Below are positions 28,007 to 37,038 of a stretch of 64,000 nt of DNA, in pieces; the stretch's first letter is position 1; each line of letters starts with the position of its first letter. A program made the position numbers and the translations under genes. The notes below the pieces were generated by a model, which saw nothing but the letters and a program-made list of their open reading frames with translations, had not been told where the DNA came from and made no database searches. This stretch comes from Modestobacter marinus (GTDB lineage: Bacteria > Actinomycetota > Actinomycetes > Mycobacteriales > Geodermatophilaceae), in contig NZ_JABGCH010000010.1 of NCBI RefSeq assembly GCF_019799945.1, forward strand, positions 1 through 64,000. Reading direction: 5' to 3'.

Positions 28007-28078
28007 CCTTGCCAGTGTCCGGTAGATACATATAGGGCCGGTCGCCCAGAATGGGCGGCTTGGGGCGACAGCCGGAAA

Positions 28079-28098
28079 GACGTTCCCGCGGGAACGTC
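28079..28098. repeat. Palindrome copy 1 (20 bp)
   Basis: GACGTTCCCGCGGGAACGTC is a perfect 20-bp palindrome. Its 16-bp core CGTTCCCGCGGGAACG recurs at 28185-28200. It could be a dimeric repressor site or a mobile-element remnant. Confidence 0.75.
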
Positions 28099-28179
28099 CG
28101 ACACGGAGCTCGCCCGCGACCCGGCCGACGTCCAGTCCACGAGCAACCCGAGAACAAGGTGCTGCGGGATGCGAGACGC

Positions 28180-28455
28180 TCACACGTTCCCGCGGGAACG
28201 CCGCGTCTCCATGTGTCCCGAAGGAGGCCGCTCAGGCTTTGGCCAGCGTCGCCTCGCGTAGACGACCTGACCGACGAGAGCAGCAGCGACGACGGCCAGT
28301 GACGCGCTGCGCCACCGAGGATCATCGCCCAGGGCCATCAGACCGGTGATGCCGGCGAGGCTCGGCCCGATCCACACGCGGCGCCGGTGCGCACCACGCG
28401 CGAAGCGTCGCGGTCGCGGTCGCGGCACTGCGTCATCGTCGGGCCTGCGCCTCAC
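28180..28455 (-). CDS. Possible small membrane protein, unknown
   Basis: A 91-residue reading frame. An Arg-rich N-terminus is followed by two hydrophobic stretches (GPSLAGITGLMAL and SLAVVAAALVGQVVYA) and a basic C-terminal tail. Third-position G/C is only moderate, unlike the core genes, but the two-helix pattern with positive flanks looks protein-like. Its stop codon overlaps the second palindrome. I recognise no family. Confidence 0.35.
   Translation of the reverse strand: MRRRPDDDAVPRPRPRRFARGAHRRRVWIGPSLAGITGLMALGDDPRWRSASLAVVAAALVGQVVYARRRWPKPERPPSGHMETRRSRGNV
28185..28200. repeat. Palindrome copy 2 (16 bp)
   Basis: A second exact CGTTCCCGCGGGAACG, starting 104 bp after the core of copy 1. 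Confidence 0.75.
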
Positions 28456-28548
28456 CCGGCAACGGTGTGCGAACGGCTGAGCCCCGGAGGTGGCCCGCTC
28501 GAGGACACCGGCAGCAGTGACGGCACACGATGATCCGCAGGGCAGGTC

Positions 28549-30018
28549 TCAGCCGTAGGGCGTGAGCAGCTGGTCGACCGGGGCGAAGTCGTCGGTGAGG
28601 ACGGCGGCGTCGCCGACGAACCGGTCCAGCTCGCCGCCCTCCACCACCTGCCAGGCGAGCCGCCGGTCGGCCAGGCCCGCGGCTATCGCCGCGGCCGGCA
28701 GCGGCCGCTGCGAGGCGACGGCCACCACGTTGCCGCCGTCCTGCCGCGCGACCACCGGCGCGCGCGCCAGCAGCACGACGTGGGTGAACACCGCGCGCAT
28801 GGTGGCCAGCTTGGCGCGGACGAAGTCCAGCGGCGGGTGGTCGATGAGGTTGACCGCGTACACGCCGTCCGCGGTGAGCGCGGCGTCGACCAGCTCGAGG
28901 GCCTCGGTGGTCGTCAGCTGCCAGGGCACCGACAGGCCGCCGAAGGCGTCGCCGACCACGAGGTCCCGCTCCCCCGCCGGCTCGTCCAGCAGCCCGACCC
29001 GCGCGTCGCCGACCCGCACCTCCAGGGCCGGGGAGGTCCGCAGGCCCAGCTCCTCCTCGTCGACCGCGACCACGCCGGGGTCGACCTCGAGCACCCGGCT
29101 CACCGTGCCCGGGCGGACCTCGGCCAGGTACCGCGGCAGCGTCAGCCCGCCGCCGCCCACGTGCAGGGCCGACAGCGGCTCGCCCGCCGGGGCCAGCGCG
29201 TCGGTGACCGCGGCGACCGCGCGGACGTACTCGAACTCCAGGTACGTCGGGTCGGCGAGGTCGACGTAGGAGTGGCGCAGCGTGTCCAGCCGGAGCACCC
29301 GGCCGCTGTCCCGCCCGGGATCAGCGTCGACCCGGGCGCAGTGGTAGGCCGTCTCCTGCTCGCACGGGGTGGGTGCGACGACGGCGAGCGCCGGCGCGGC
29401 CAGGGCGAGGACCAGCAGGCCGACCGGCAGCCGGCCGGCGGCGCCGGGCGCGCGGCGCCGCAGCAGCACCGCGAGGGCCACCCCGACCAGGACGACGAGC
29501 ACCCCCGCGCCGACCAGGATCACGCTGCTCGGCAGCACCGCGACCAGCACGAACCCGGTCGCGAAGGTGGCCACGATCCCGCCGAGCGTGCCGATCCCGG
29601 ACAGCCGGCCGACCACCGACCCGGTCTCGGCCAGGCTGCTCAGCTGCAGCTTGACCACCATCGGCGGCACGGCCGACAGCAGCGCGGCCGGGACGCCGAC
29701 GGCGACGAAGGCCAGCAGCAGCACGTTCCCGGCCTGGGCGCCGGTGAGCAGCGCACCGGCGAACCGCACCACCGGGACGACGGCGACGACCAGCGCGCCG
29801 CCGCCGACCAGCAGCGGCGCGATCAGCCGCCGCGGGTCGCTGCGGTCGGCGGTGGTGCCGCCGGCCCAGGCCCCGAGCGCGATGGCGGCCAGCGCGCAGC
29901 CGATCACCGCCGTGCTGGTCTGCAGGGTCACCCCGACGTAGGGGGCGATCAGACGCAGGCCGACCACCTCGAGCACCAGGACGGTCCCGGAGGCGAGGAA
30001 GGTGACCGCGGCCGCCAC
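28549..30018 (-). CDS. Membrane protein fused to a spermidine-synthase-like domain
   Basis: A protein of at least 489 residues. The first about 230 residues form some seven hydrophobic helices. The rest is a SpeE-like Rossmann domain: LHVGGGGLTLPRYLAEV, VLEVDPGVVAVDEEEL, VRVGDARVGL and VVGDAFGGLSVPWQLT. In this two-part family the role is usually unknown; true polyamine synthesis is doubtful since a stand-alone decarboxylated-AdoMet context is missing. The frame extends 25 residues upstream to a CTG at 30091-30093 with GAGGTG 6 nt before it, giving LTTETPRPSAAPP. That is a more natural N-terminus than the GTG at 30018 inside the first helix. Confidence 0.8.
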   Translation of the reverse strand: MAAAVTFLASGTVLVLEVVGLRLIAPYVGVTLQTSTAVIGCALAAIALGAWAGGTTADRSDPRRLIAPLLVGGGALVVAVVPVVRFAGALLTGAQAGNVLLLAFVAVGVPAALLSAVPPMVVKLQLSSLAETGSVVGRLSGIGTLGGIVATFATGFVLVAVLPSSVILVGAGVLVVLVGVALAVLLRRRAPGAAGRLPVGLLVLALAAPALAVVAPTPCEQETAYHCARVDADPGRDSGRVLRLDTLRHSYVDLADPTYLEFEYVRAVAAVTDALAPAGEPLSALHVGGGGLTLPRYLAEVRPGTVSRVLEVDPGVVAVDEEELGLRTSPALEVRVGDARVGLLDEPAGERDLVVGDAFGGLSVPWQLTTTEALELVDAALTADGVYAVNLIDHPPLDFVRAKLATMRAVFTHVVLLARAPVVARQDGGNVVAVASQRPLPAAAIAAGLADRRLAWQVVEGGELDRFVGDAAVLTDDFAPVDQLLTPYG

Positions 30019-30126
30019 CCACCCGGGCAGCGCCCGCGGAGCCGGGTCGGGGTGCGGCGGCGCGGCGGACGGGCGCGGCGTCTCGGTGGTCAGCGGGTCA
30101 CCTCGTCGCTCGGGGTCGGGCGGGGC

Positions 30127-30873
30127 TCAGAACAACGCGGGCTGGTCGGCCGGCGCGCTCACCGACTCCAGGCGGGCGGTCAGCTGCGGCCCGTTGTTGG
30201 CCACGTTGCCCACCGCCGGGCCGACCGGCCGGATCTCCAGCCGCTCGACGTACTCCGGCGGGGTGGGGGTGGCCAGCTCGGCGACCTCCTGCCGCTCCGG
30301 GTCCAGCCACTCGGCCCACCGGTCGCGGGGCAGCACCAGCGGCATCCGCGGGTGCACCTCGGTGAGGGCACCGACGGCGGGCGCGGTGACCACCGTGCAC
30401 GTGTAGAGCCGGTCCTCACCCCTCCCCCAGACCTCCCAGAGGCCGGCGAAGGCCAGCCCGGACCCGTCCTCGGGCGTGACGTAGTACGGCTGCTTCCCCG
30501 GCCGGTCCTGGTGCGGCGCCCACTCGTACCAGCCGTCGGCGGGGACTAGGCAGCGCCGGGTGGCGGCCGCCGTGCGGAAGGCGGGCTTCTCGGTGAGCGA
30601 CTCGACCCGGGCGTTGAGCAGCCGGTTGCCGATCGAGGCGTCCTTGGCCCAGGAGGGCACCAGCCCCCAGCGGACGGCCCGCAGCTCCCGGTGCCCGCCG
30701 CCGGTGAGCGCGCCCTCGGCGTCCCGCTCCTTCTTGTGCCGCACCACGTACACGTCCTTCGTCGGCGCGACGTTGTAGTCGGCCGGCAGCGGGGACTGCC
30801 CCTCGGCGGGCACCGCCTCGAACTCGACCGTGAGGTCCTCGGGACGGCGGCTGGCGGCGTACCGACCACACAC
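30127..30873 (-). CDS. SRAP (HMCES/YedK-type) abasic-site protein
   Basis: A 248-residue SOS-response-associated peptidase-like protein that crosslinks to abasic sites in single-stranded DNA through Cys2. The GTG start is followed directly by Cys ([10 protein letters not shown]), exposing the catalytic cysteine after Met removal. Other motifs are [41 protein letters not shown] with the conserved glutamate, [12 protein letters not shown] and [10 protein letters not shown] with the active-site histidine. GGGAGGGAG lies upstream. It is divergent from the aldehyde dehydrogenase. A homologue is also near aroA in mycobacteria. Confidence 0.93.
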   Translation of the reverse strand: MCGRYAASRRPEDLTVEFEAVPAEGQSPLPADYNVAPTKDVYVVRHKKERDAEGALTGGGHRELRAVRWGLVPSWAKDASIGNRLLNARVESLTEKPAFRTAAATRRCLVPADGWYEWAPHQDRPGKQPYYVTPEDGSGLAFAGLWEVWGRGEDRLYTCTVVTAPAVGALTEVHPRMPLVLPRDRWAEWLDPERQEVAELATPTPPEYVERLEIRPVGPAVGNVANNGPQLTARLESVSAPADQPALF

Positions 30874-31021
30874 GGCTGCTCCCTCCCCGGGCGGGCCGGT
30901 GCCCGGTCCCGTGATCCCCGAGCCTAGGTGGGGGGACCGACAGTCGCCGCTCCCTCGCGTGCGCTCCCGAGGAGGGGTAGGACGGGAGCCGACGACGACC
31001 AGCCGACGGAGGCACGACGAG

Positions 31022-32479
31022 GTGACCAGCACGCAGGAGCCCGCGAGCGGGCAGCCCGAGACCGCCGGCGACGCCGGCGCCCGCCCCTACGCGACGGTGA
31101 ACCCCTACACCGGGGAGACCGAGCGGGAGTTCCCGTTCCTGGAGACCGACGCGGTCGACGGCGTCGTGGAGCGGGCGCACGCGGCCTTCGGTGAGTGGCG
31201 CCGCCGGCCGGTCGAGGAGCGGGCGGCCGTCGTCCAGCGGGCCGCGGACCTGATGCGCGAGCGGCAGGGCGACCTCGCCGCGCTCATCACCCGGGAGATG
31301 GGCAAGCGGATCAAGGAGGCCGCCGGTGAGGTGCAGCTGGCCGCCGCCATCCTCGAGTACTACGCGACCAAGGGCCCGGGCTTCCTCGCGCCGAGGCCGA
31401 TCGACGTGATGCAGGGCGAGGCCGTCGTCGTGAACGAGCCGCTCGGCGTGCTGCTGGCCATCGAGCCGTGGAACTACCCGCTGTACCAGGTGGTCCGGGT
31501 GGCCGGCCCGAACCTGGTGCTGGGCAACACGGTCCTGCTCAAGCACGCAGAGCTGAACCCGCAGTGCGCCCTCGCGCTCGAGCAGCTGTTCCGCGACGCC
31601 GGGGCGCCCGAGGGGGTCTACACGAACGTGTTCCTGCGGATCCCCGACGTCGGGCGGGTGATCGCGCACCGGCACGTGCGGGGCGTGACCCTCACCGGCA
31701 GCGAGCGGGCCGGGGCCAGCGTCGCGGAGATCGCCGGCCGGCACCTGAAGAAGTCCGTGCTGGAGCTCGGCGGCAGCGACCCGTTCGTCGTGCTCGACGC
31801 CCAAGACGTCGGTCGCACCGTCAAGGCCGCCACGATGGGCCGGATGGCCAACACCGGGCAGGCCTGCATCGCGGCCAAGCGGTTCATCGTGCTCGACGAG
31901 GTCTACGACCAGGTCGTGGGCGGCCTGCAGCAGGCGTTCTCCGGCTTCACCCCCGGCGACCCGGCGGATCCGTCGACCACCCTCGGCCCGCTCTCCTCCG
32001 AGCGCGCCGCGCAGGAGCTCGTGGCGCAGGTCCAGGACGCGGTCGACAAGGGTGCCACCGTGCTCGCCGGCGGCGGCCGCCCCGACCGCCCGGGCGCCTT
32101 CGTCGAGGCCACGCTGCTGGCCGACGTCACCCCGGACATGCGCGCCTACTCCGAGGAGCTCTTCGGGCCCGCCGCGGTCGTGCACCGGGCGGCCGACGAG
32201 GAGGAGGCCGTCCGGCTGGCCAACGACAGCGAGTACGGCCTGTCCGCGGTCGTGTACTCGAGCGACCTGGACCGGGCCCGCTCGGTCGCCGAGCGCATCG
32301 AGTCCGGCATGGTCTGGATCAACCAGCCCTCCGGCTCCTCGCCCGAGCTGCCCTTCGGCGGGGTGAAGCGCTCCGGCTACGGCCGGGAGCTGTCCGAGCT
32401 GGGCATGTTCGAGTTCGCCAACCGCCGACTGGTGCGCACGCTGCCGGCGAAGAAGGCCGACAAGCCCGCGGGCGGGTGA
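31022..32479 (+). CDS. NAD(P)-dependent succinate-semialdehyde dehydrogenase (Sad/GabD type)
   Basis: A 485-residue aldehyde dehydrogenase. Visible motifs are the cofactor-site [21 protein letters not shown], the general-base glutamate in [10 protein letters not shown] and the nucleophile in [12 protein letters not shown]. The closing motif is [17 protein letters not shown]. The [12 protein letters not shown] form is closer to the Sad/YneI branch than to GabD. It starts at GTG 31022 with GGAGG 11 nt upstream; the longer frame upstream is antisense to SRAP. The pathway (GABA or other semialdehydes) is not shown by neighbours. Confidence 0.88.
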   Translation: MTSTQEPASGQPETAGDAGARPYATVNPYTGETEREFPFLETDAVDGVVERAHAAFGEWRRRPVEERAAVVQRAADLMRERQGDLAALITREMGKRIKEAAGEVQLAAAILEYYATKGPGFLAPRPIDVMQGEAVVVNEPLGVLLAIEPWNYPLYQVVRVAGPNLVLGNTVLLKHAELNPQCALALEQLFRDAGAPEGVYTNVFLRIPDVGRVIAHRHVRGVTLTGSERAGASVAEIAGRHLKKSVLELGGSDPFVVLDAQDVGRTVKAATMGRMANTGQACIAAKRFIVLDEVYDQVVGGLQQAFSGFTPGDPADPSTTLGPLSSERAAQELVAQVQDAVDKGATVLAGGGRPDRPGAFVEATLLADVTPDMRAYSEELFGPAAVVHRAADEEEAVRLANDSEYGLSAVVYSSDLDRARSVAERIESGMVWINQPSGSSPELPFGGVKRSGYGRELSELGMFEFANRRLVRTLPAKKADKPAGG

Positions 32480-32513
32480 CTCCGGTCGCCCGGTGCTGCC
32501 ATCCTCTCCGGCC

Positions 32514-32954
32514 ATGAGGTTCTCCACGACGGTGGTGCTGGGCGGCAAGACGGCGACGGGTCTGGAGGTCCCCGCCGAGGTCGTCACGGCGCTGGGTGCC
32601 GGCAAGCGGCCCCCGGTGACGGTGTCGGTGGGCGGGCACACCTACCGCAGCACCGTCGCGCCGATGGCCGGCAGCTACTGGCTGCCGCTGGCCGCCGAGC
32701 ACCGCACGGCGGCCGGGGTGGCGGCCGGGGACACCGTCGAGGTGGACGTCGAGCTCGACGAGGCACCGCGGGTCGTGGAGGTGCCCGCCGACCTGACCGC
32801 GGCGCTGGACGCCGAGCCCGAGGCACGCCGCCGCTTCGACGCCCTCTCCTACAGCAACCAGCGCCGGCACGTGCTGGCCGTCGAGGGCGCCAAGGCCGAG
32901 GCCACCCGGGCCCGGCGGGTGGCCGCCGCCGTCGCCACGCTGCGGGAGGGCTGA
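32514..32954 (+). CDS. DUF1905/YdeI-type protein
   Basis: A 146-residue protein with an N-terminal DUF1905 beta-barrel (MRFSTTVVLGGKTATGLEVP, then TVSVGGHTYRSTVAPMAG) and a C-terminal helical YdeI/OmpD-associated segment (FDALSYSNQRRHVLAVEGAK). The biochemical role is unknown. It lies between the aldehyde dehydrogenase and aroA on the same strand, but spacing suggests separate promoters. Confidence 0.85.
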   Translation: MRFSTTVVLGGKTATGLEVPAEVVTALGAGKRPPVTVSVGGHTYRSTVAPMAGSYWLPLAAEHRTAAGVAAGDTVEVDVELDEAPRVVEVPADLTAALDAEPEARRRFDALSYSNQRRHVLAVEGAKAEATRARRVAAAVATLREG

Positions 32955-32977
32955 CCCGGCAGGGCAGGATGGAGCCC

Positions 32978-34258
32978 ATGGTCGAGGTCTGGACGACGCC
33001 GCACCGCGGCTCGCCGCTGGACGCCGTCGTCTCCCTGCCCGGCTCCAAGTCGCTGACCGCGCGCGCCCTCGTGCTCGCCGCCCTGGCCGACGGGCCGAGC
33101 CGGCTGGCCCGGCCGCTGCGCGCGCGGGACACCGAGCTGATGGCCGCCGGGCTGCGCGCGCTCGGCGTGGGCGTCGCCGATGACGGGGACGACTGGCTGG
33201 TCACCCCCGGCGAGCTGCGCGGGCCGGCCGAGGTCGACGCCGGTCTCGCGGGCACGGTGCTGCGCTTCCTGCCCCCGGTGGCGGCGCTGGCGACCGGCCC
33301 GGTCCGGCTCGACGGCGACCCGCGGCTGCACGACCGGCCCAACGCGGGGCTGATCGCCGGGCTGCGCGCGCTCGGCGTGCAGGTCGACGACGGCGGTCGC
33401 GGGCGGGCCCCGTTCACCGTGCACGGCACCGGCGCGGTGCGCGGCGGCGCGGTGACCGTCGACGCGAGCGAGTCCAGCCAAGTGGTCTCCGGTCTCCTGC
33501 TGGCCGCGCCCCGGTTCGCCGAGGGCCTGTACCTGCGGGTGGCCGGGGAGCTGCCCTCGATGCCGCACGTGGAGATGACCGTCACGGCGCTGGCCGAGCA
33601 CGGGGTGGACGTCGTCCCCACCGACGGGGGCTGGCGGGTGGCCCCCGGGCCGATCGCCGCCGTGGACCGTGTCCTGGAACCCGACCTCTCCAACGCCGCC
33701 CCCTTCCTCGCGGCGGCGCTGGTGTCCGGCGGGCGGGTCACCGTCCGGGACTGGCCCACCGACACCACACAGCCCGGCGCGCAGCTCGACGGGCTGCTCA
33801 CCGCGATGGGCGCCGAGGTGACCCGCACGGCCGAGGGCCTGCGGGTCACCGGCGGTGCGCGGATCGCGCCCCTGGTGGCCGACCTCGGCGAGGTCGGTGA
33901 GCTCACCCCCGTGCTCGCCGCGCTGTGCGCGCTCGCCGACGGGCCGTCCCGGCTCACCGGCATCGCGCACCTGCGCGGGCACGAGACCGACCGGCTGCAG
34001 GCGCTCGACGAGGTGCTCACCGCGGTCGGCGCGCGGGTCCGGCAACTGCCCGACGGGCTGGAGATCGAGCCCGGTCCGGGGCGGCCGGCCCGGCTGGGCT
34101 CCTACGCCGACCACCGCATGGTGCACGCGGCGGCGGTGCTCGGGCTGGCCGTCGAGGGCGTCGAGGCCGAGGACCCGGGCGCGGTGGGCAAGACGATGCC
34201 GGACTTCGTCGACCGGTGGACGCAGCTGCTGGGCCAGCAGGTCGGGGCGGACCGCTGA
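32978..34258 (+). CDS. aroA: 3-phosphoshikimate 1-carboxyvinyltransferase (EPSP synthase)
   Basis: A 426-residue enzyme of the shikimate pathway that transfers enolpyruvyl from PEP to shikimate 3-phosphate. Signatures are LPGSKSLTARALVLAAL, AGTVLRFLPPVAAL, DASESSQVVSGLLLAAP, PDLSNAAPFLAAALVSGG and SYADHRMVHAAAVLGL. The ATG at 32978 is chosen because CAGGAT stands 7 nt upstream in the leaderless arrangement; the ATG at 32969 adds three residues and is possible. aroA followed by rsgA is a conserved actinobacterial pair (Rv3227-Rv3228). Confidence 0.95.
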   Translation: MVEVWTTPHRGSPLDAVVSLPGSKSLTARALVLAALADGPSRLARPLRARDTELMAAGLRALGVGVADDGDDWLVTPGELRGPAEVDAGLAGTVLRFLPPVAALATGPVRLDGDPRLHDRPNAGLIAGLRALGVQVDDGGRGRAPFTVHGTGAVRGGAVTVDASESSQVVSGLLLAAPRFAEGLYLRVAGELPSMPHVEMTVTALAEHGVDVVPTDGGWRVAPGPIAAVDRVLEPDLSNAAPFLAAALVSGGRVTVRDWPTDTTQPGAQLDGLLTAMGAEVTRTAEGLRVTGGARIAPLVADLGEVGELTPVLAALCALADGPSRLTGIAHLRGHETDRLQALDEVLTAVGARVRQLPDGLEIEPGPGRPARLGSYADHRMVHAAAVLGLAVEGVEAEDPGAVGKTMPDFVDRWTQLLGQQVGADR

Positions 34259-34274
34259 CGCCCCGGGACCCCGC

Positions 34275-35291
34275 ATGAGCCGCCGGCACGACAGCCGCTC
34301 GGACGAGGACGACATCCGGGTCCGGCCCAGCCGGCGCGGCTCACGGCCGCGCACCCGCACCCGGCCGGCGCACACCGACGCCGTCCCGGGGCTCGTGGTG
34401 GCGGTGGACCGCGGCCGGATGCAGGTGCGGGTCGAGGGCCCCGACGGCGCCCCGGTCGAGGTCACCGCGATGCGCGCCCGCGAGCTGGGCAAGCACGGTG
34501 TGGTCGTCGGTGACCGGGTGCGGCTGGTCGGCGACTCCTCCGGACGGCCGGACACCCTCGCCCGGATCGTCGTCATCGAGGACCGGGTGACGTCGCTGCG
34601 CCGCACCGCCGACGACACCGACCCCACCGAGCGGATCGTGGTGGCCAACGCCGACCAGCTCGTCGTCGTCACGGCGGTGGCCGACCCCGAGCCGGCGCTG
34701 GGCTTCCTGGACCGGTGCCTGGTCGCCGCCTACGCCGGTGGCCTCCAGCCGCTGCTCTGCCTGACCAAGACCGACTTGGCCAGCCCGCAGCCGCTGCTGG
34801 ACCGCTACGCCGGCCTCGAGGTCGAGGCGGTGCCGATGTCGCGCGAGACGCCGCTGGACGAGCTGCTGGTCCGGATCTCCGGGCGGATGAGCGTGCTGGT
34901 CGGGCAGTCCGGAGTCGGCAAGTCGACCTTGGTGAACCGGCTGGTGCCCGACGCCTTCCGGGCCACCGGGGACGTCAGCAAGATCGGCAAGGGCCGGCAC
35001 ACGTCGTCCTCGGTGGTGCTGCTGGACCTGCCCGGGGGTGGCACGGTCATCGACACGCCCGGTATCCGGTCGTTCGGGCTGGCCCACGTGACCGCCGACG
35101 ACGTGCTCCAGGCCTTCGACGACCTCGCCGAGGCCGCCGTCGACTGCCCGCCCGGCTGCGGGCACGGCGCCGAGGACCCGGAGTGCGCGCTGGACGCGTG
35201 GGCCGCCGCCGGCCCCCCGGCCGGCCGCGAGCGGCTGGACAGCCTCCGCCGGCTCATCGGCGCGGTAGGCCAGCTCGGCCCCGGACACTAG
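34275..35291 (+). CDS. rsgA: Ribosome small-subunit biogenesis GTPase RsgA
   Basis: A 338-residue circularly permuted GTPase assisting late 30S maturation. An Arg-rich tail (about 35 residues) and an OB-fold domain precede the GTPase. Its motifs appear in permuted order: G4 (LCLTKTDLA), G1 (GQSGVGKSTL), G2/G3 (GKGRHTSS and IDTPGIRSF). A C-terminal zinc knuckle follows (DCPPGCGHGAEDPECAL). The start is 16 bp after aroA. Confidence 0.95.
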   Translation: MSRRHDSRSDEDDIRVRPSRRGSRPRTRTRPAHTDAVPGLVVAVDRGRMQVRVEGPDGAPVEVTAMRARELGKHGVVVGDRVRLVGDSSGRPDTLARIVVIEDRVTSLRRTADDTDPTERIVVANADQLVVVTAVADPEPALGFLDRCLVAAYAGGLQPLLCLTKTDLASPQPLLDRYAGLEVEAVPMSRETPLDELLVRISGRMSVLVGQSGVGKSTLVNRLVPDAFRATGDVSKIGKGRHTSSSVVLLDLPGGGTVIDTPGIRSFGLAHVTADDVLQAFDDLAEAAVDCPPGCGHGAEDPECALDAWAAAGPPAGRERLDSLRRLIGAVGQLGPGH

Positions 35292-35321
35292 GAAACGACC
35301 CCGCCCACCCTCAGTCCTGCT

Positions 35322-36053
35322 TCACACGACGCGCGCGGCCACCGGGCGCTCGGTCCAGCCGCCGTCGCCGTCCGCGCGCACCCGCCAGGCGCGGGCACCC
35401 GGCCGGACGGTCACCGCCTCGGCCAGCTCGGTGCCGATGTAGTGCAGCCCGACGCCGTCCTCGGTGGCGTAACCGGGCGGCAGCACCGACTCGGCGACCA
35501 GCCGGCGGTAGACCTCCCGGCGGGGCTGGGTGGTGCGGTCGTCGTGCACGCCGTTGCTGTGCGGCAGCAGGCGCAGGCCCTCGGTGAACGGCGCGAGCCC
35601 GGCGGACCACGCGTCGGTCGGCCCGCCCGCGTGCCAGCACAGCGAGCCCTCCCCCTGGCCGACGAGCACGATCCCGGCCTCCCAGCACTCCCGCAGCACC
35701 GCGGGCACGCCGTGCGCCCGCCAGACCGCCATCAGGTTGACCACGCTGCCGCCCTCAACGAAGACGACGTCCTGCTGGAGCAGGTGGGTCCGCAGGTCGG
35801 GGACGCTGGGCCGGGGGAACAGCCGCAGCGAGGTCAGGACGACGTCCGGCCGGCCGCCGAAGACCTGCGCGTAGACGGCGACCGCCGCCGGGTCGTCCCC
35901 CACCGCGGTCGGCAGGTAGCAGAGCCGGACCGGCCCCTCGGCGACCCGCCGGGCACGCCCGAGCGCCAGCGCGTGCTCGACGAGCGGACGGTTGCCCCGC
36001 TCGCCGGCCCGCGGCTCGAGCACCCCCGAGAAGGCGAACACCTGCCGTCGCAC
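35322..36053 (-). CDS. Peptidase E (S51)-like protein without the nucleophile serine
   Basis: A 243-residue protein of the class-I glutamine-amidotransferase-like fold. It carries the S51 pattern [19 protein letters not shown] and then [19 protein letters not shown]. In dipeptidase E and cyanophycinase relatives this second motif is GxSAGSxCW with Ser as nucleophile; here residues 134-135 are Gly-Glu. A downstream His (GVHDD) and the acidic residues remain. It is therefore likely inactive as a serine peptidase, or uses S137 or another mechanism. It is convergent with rsgA. Confidence 0.75.
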   Translation of the reverse strand: MRRQVFAFSGVLEPRAGERGNRPLVEHALALGRARRVAEGPVRLCYLPTAVGDDPAAVAVYAQVFGGRPDVVLTSLRLFPRPSVPDLRTHLLQQDVVFVEGGSVVNLMAVWRAHGVPAVLRECWEAGIVLVGQGEGSLCWHAGGPTDAWSAGLAPFTEGLRLLPHSNGVHDDRTTQPRREVYRRLVAESVLPPGYATEDGVGLHYIGTELAEAVTVRPGARAWRVRADGDGGWTERPVAARVV

Positions 36054-36105
36054 CCGTCTGCCTCCCGATCACGCGTCGACAACACTGGACGTGTTCCGGC
36101 CGCGG

Positions 36106-36146
36106 TCCGCTCGTCGGTCGCTGGCGCTCCCTGCGATGCTCCCGCC
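36106..36146. repeat. Dispersed intergenic repeat, copy 1
   Basis: A 41-nt segment beginning TCCGCTCGTCGGTCGCTGGC and ending CTCCCGCC. It matches the segment at 49623-49663 at about 34 of 41 positions. Both copies lie in short intergenic gaps. Confidence 0.5.
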
Positions 36147-36150
36147 ACCG

Positions 36151-36687
36151 TCACACGAAGACGTGTCCACCGCTGCGCCAGTACACGCCGGCGTCCCGGG
36201 AGAGCAGGCTCTCGTCCACCAGGTACCGGCGGAGGGCCGCCACGTCCGGGTACCAGGCTGCCAGCAGCGCGTTGACCTCCCGCTCCGGGTACCGGACGCC
36301 GGGCTCGAACACGTGCACCAGGTGTTCCAGCACCACCCGCCGCTTGCTGTGCTGGGCCGGGATGGAGACCAGCCGGCCCGCGCGCAGGAACGACCGGAGG
36401 ACGGCGTCCTGCGCCGGGTCCTCGGACAGCGGCTCCGCCGCCGGGGCGCTGGCCGCCGCGGCCCGGGCGGCCTCCCCGAACCGCTCGGCGTGCAGCGCCA
36501 GGTGGTGCCCGTCGCGGTGCACCAGCCCGGCCCGGGCCAGCCGCCGCGCGGCGAGCGCGACCTCCTTGAGCGACAACCCGGAGACCTGCGCGACCTCCTC
36601 GATCGTCGCGGCGCCGAGCGCCAGCGCGGCGACGACCCGCAGCCGGACCGGATCGGCCAGCAGCCCCACGATCGTCCCCGCGTCCAC
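36151..36687 (-). CDS. ArsR-like winged-helix protein with DUF2087
   Basis: A 178-residue putative regulator. The first 70 residues form a winged helix ([31 protein letters not shown]..). The C-terminal part is DUF2087: [53 protein letters not shown], and [14 protein letters not shown]. The GTG at 36685-36687 has TACCGT 6 nt upstream and is taken as a leaderless start; longer frames exist. DUF2087 may bind metal or nucleic acid; the targets are unknown. Confidence 0.8.
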   Translation of the reverse strand: MDAGTIVGLLADPVRLRVVAALALGAATIEEVAQVSGLSLKEVALAARRLARAGLVHRDGHHLALHAERFGEAARAAAASAPAAEPLSEDPAQDAVLRSFLRAGRLVSIPAQHSKRRVVLEHLVHVFEPGVRYPEREVNALLAAWYPDVAALRRYLVDESLLSRDAGVYWRSGGHVFV

Positions 36688-36693
36688 GGCCCG

Positions 36694-36699
36694 ACGGTA
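36694..36699 (-). promoter_or_regulatory. -10 element of a probable leaderless transcript
   Basis: On the minus strand TACCGT lies 6 nt before the GTG at 36687 of the DUF2087 regulator. Confidence 0.4.
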
Positions 36700-36739
36700 T
36701 CCGTGCATCGGTCGGGCGGCTGCGGGTACGCCGGGCCGC

Positions 36740-36922
36740 ATGGTGAGCCCCATCGACATCCAGAAGGCCCTCGGGGGCATCGACTACCCGGCCACGAAGG
36801 AGCAGATCGTCAAGCACGCCGAGGACCACGGCGGCGGCAAGGACGTCCTCGACGCGCTGAAGAAGATCGAGGACCGCGAGTACGAGGGACCGAGCGGGGT
36901 GAGCGCCGCCGTCTTCGACTGA
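36740..36922 (+). CDS. DUF2795 protein
   Basis: A 60-residue protein (start [20 protein letters not shown]) that fits the DUF2795 family. The pattern is a short helix, the [12 protein letters not shown] segment and a C-terminal [14 protein letters not shown]. The function is unknown. It is divergent from the DUF2087 regulator with 52 bp between starts. Confidence 0.85.
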   Translation: MVSPIDIQKALGGIDYPATKEQIVKHAEDHGGGKDVLDALKKIEDREYEGPSGVSAAVFD

Positions 36923-37025
36923 GGACCCCCTGCCCCCACGCCTCGCCCGCTCGGCGCGGCCCCCCGCACCGGGGCCGTTCCCGCACGTCACCAGCTGTCG
37001 GCGGGGCGCGGGGGGCACCGGCCGA

Positions 37026-37031
37026 TAGGTT
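37026..37031 (+). promoter_or_regulatory. -10 element of a probable leaderless hisN transcript
   Basis: TAGGTT lies 7 nt before the hisN ATG at 37039 with no Shine-Dalgarno sequence. Confidence 0.5.
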
Positions 37032-37038
37032 GCCTGCC

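Larger units (their letters stand above)
27739..28548. other. 810-bp low-coding stretch with gene fragments
   Basis: No full-length family gene is visible here. On the minus strand I see a truncated DUF2283-like tail (27938-28006), then a stretch at 27842-27950 that could encode a short one-helix membrane peptide (WWFGGVLLTGLALVMIG) with no normal start codon. Two copies of a 16-bp palindrome and one possible small membrane protein complete it. G/C at third positions is clearly lower than in neighbours. It looks like decayed accessory DNA. Confidence 0.6.
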
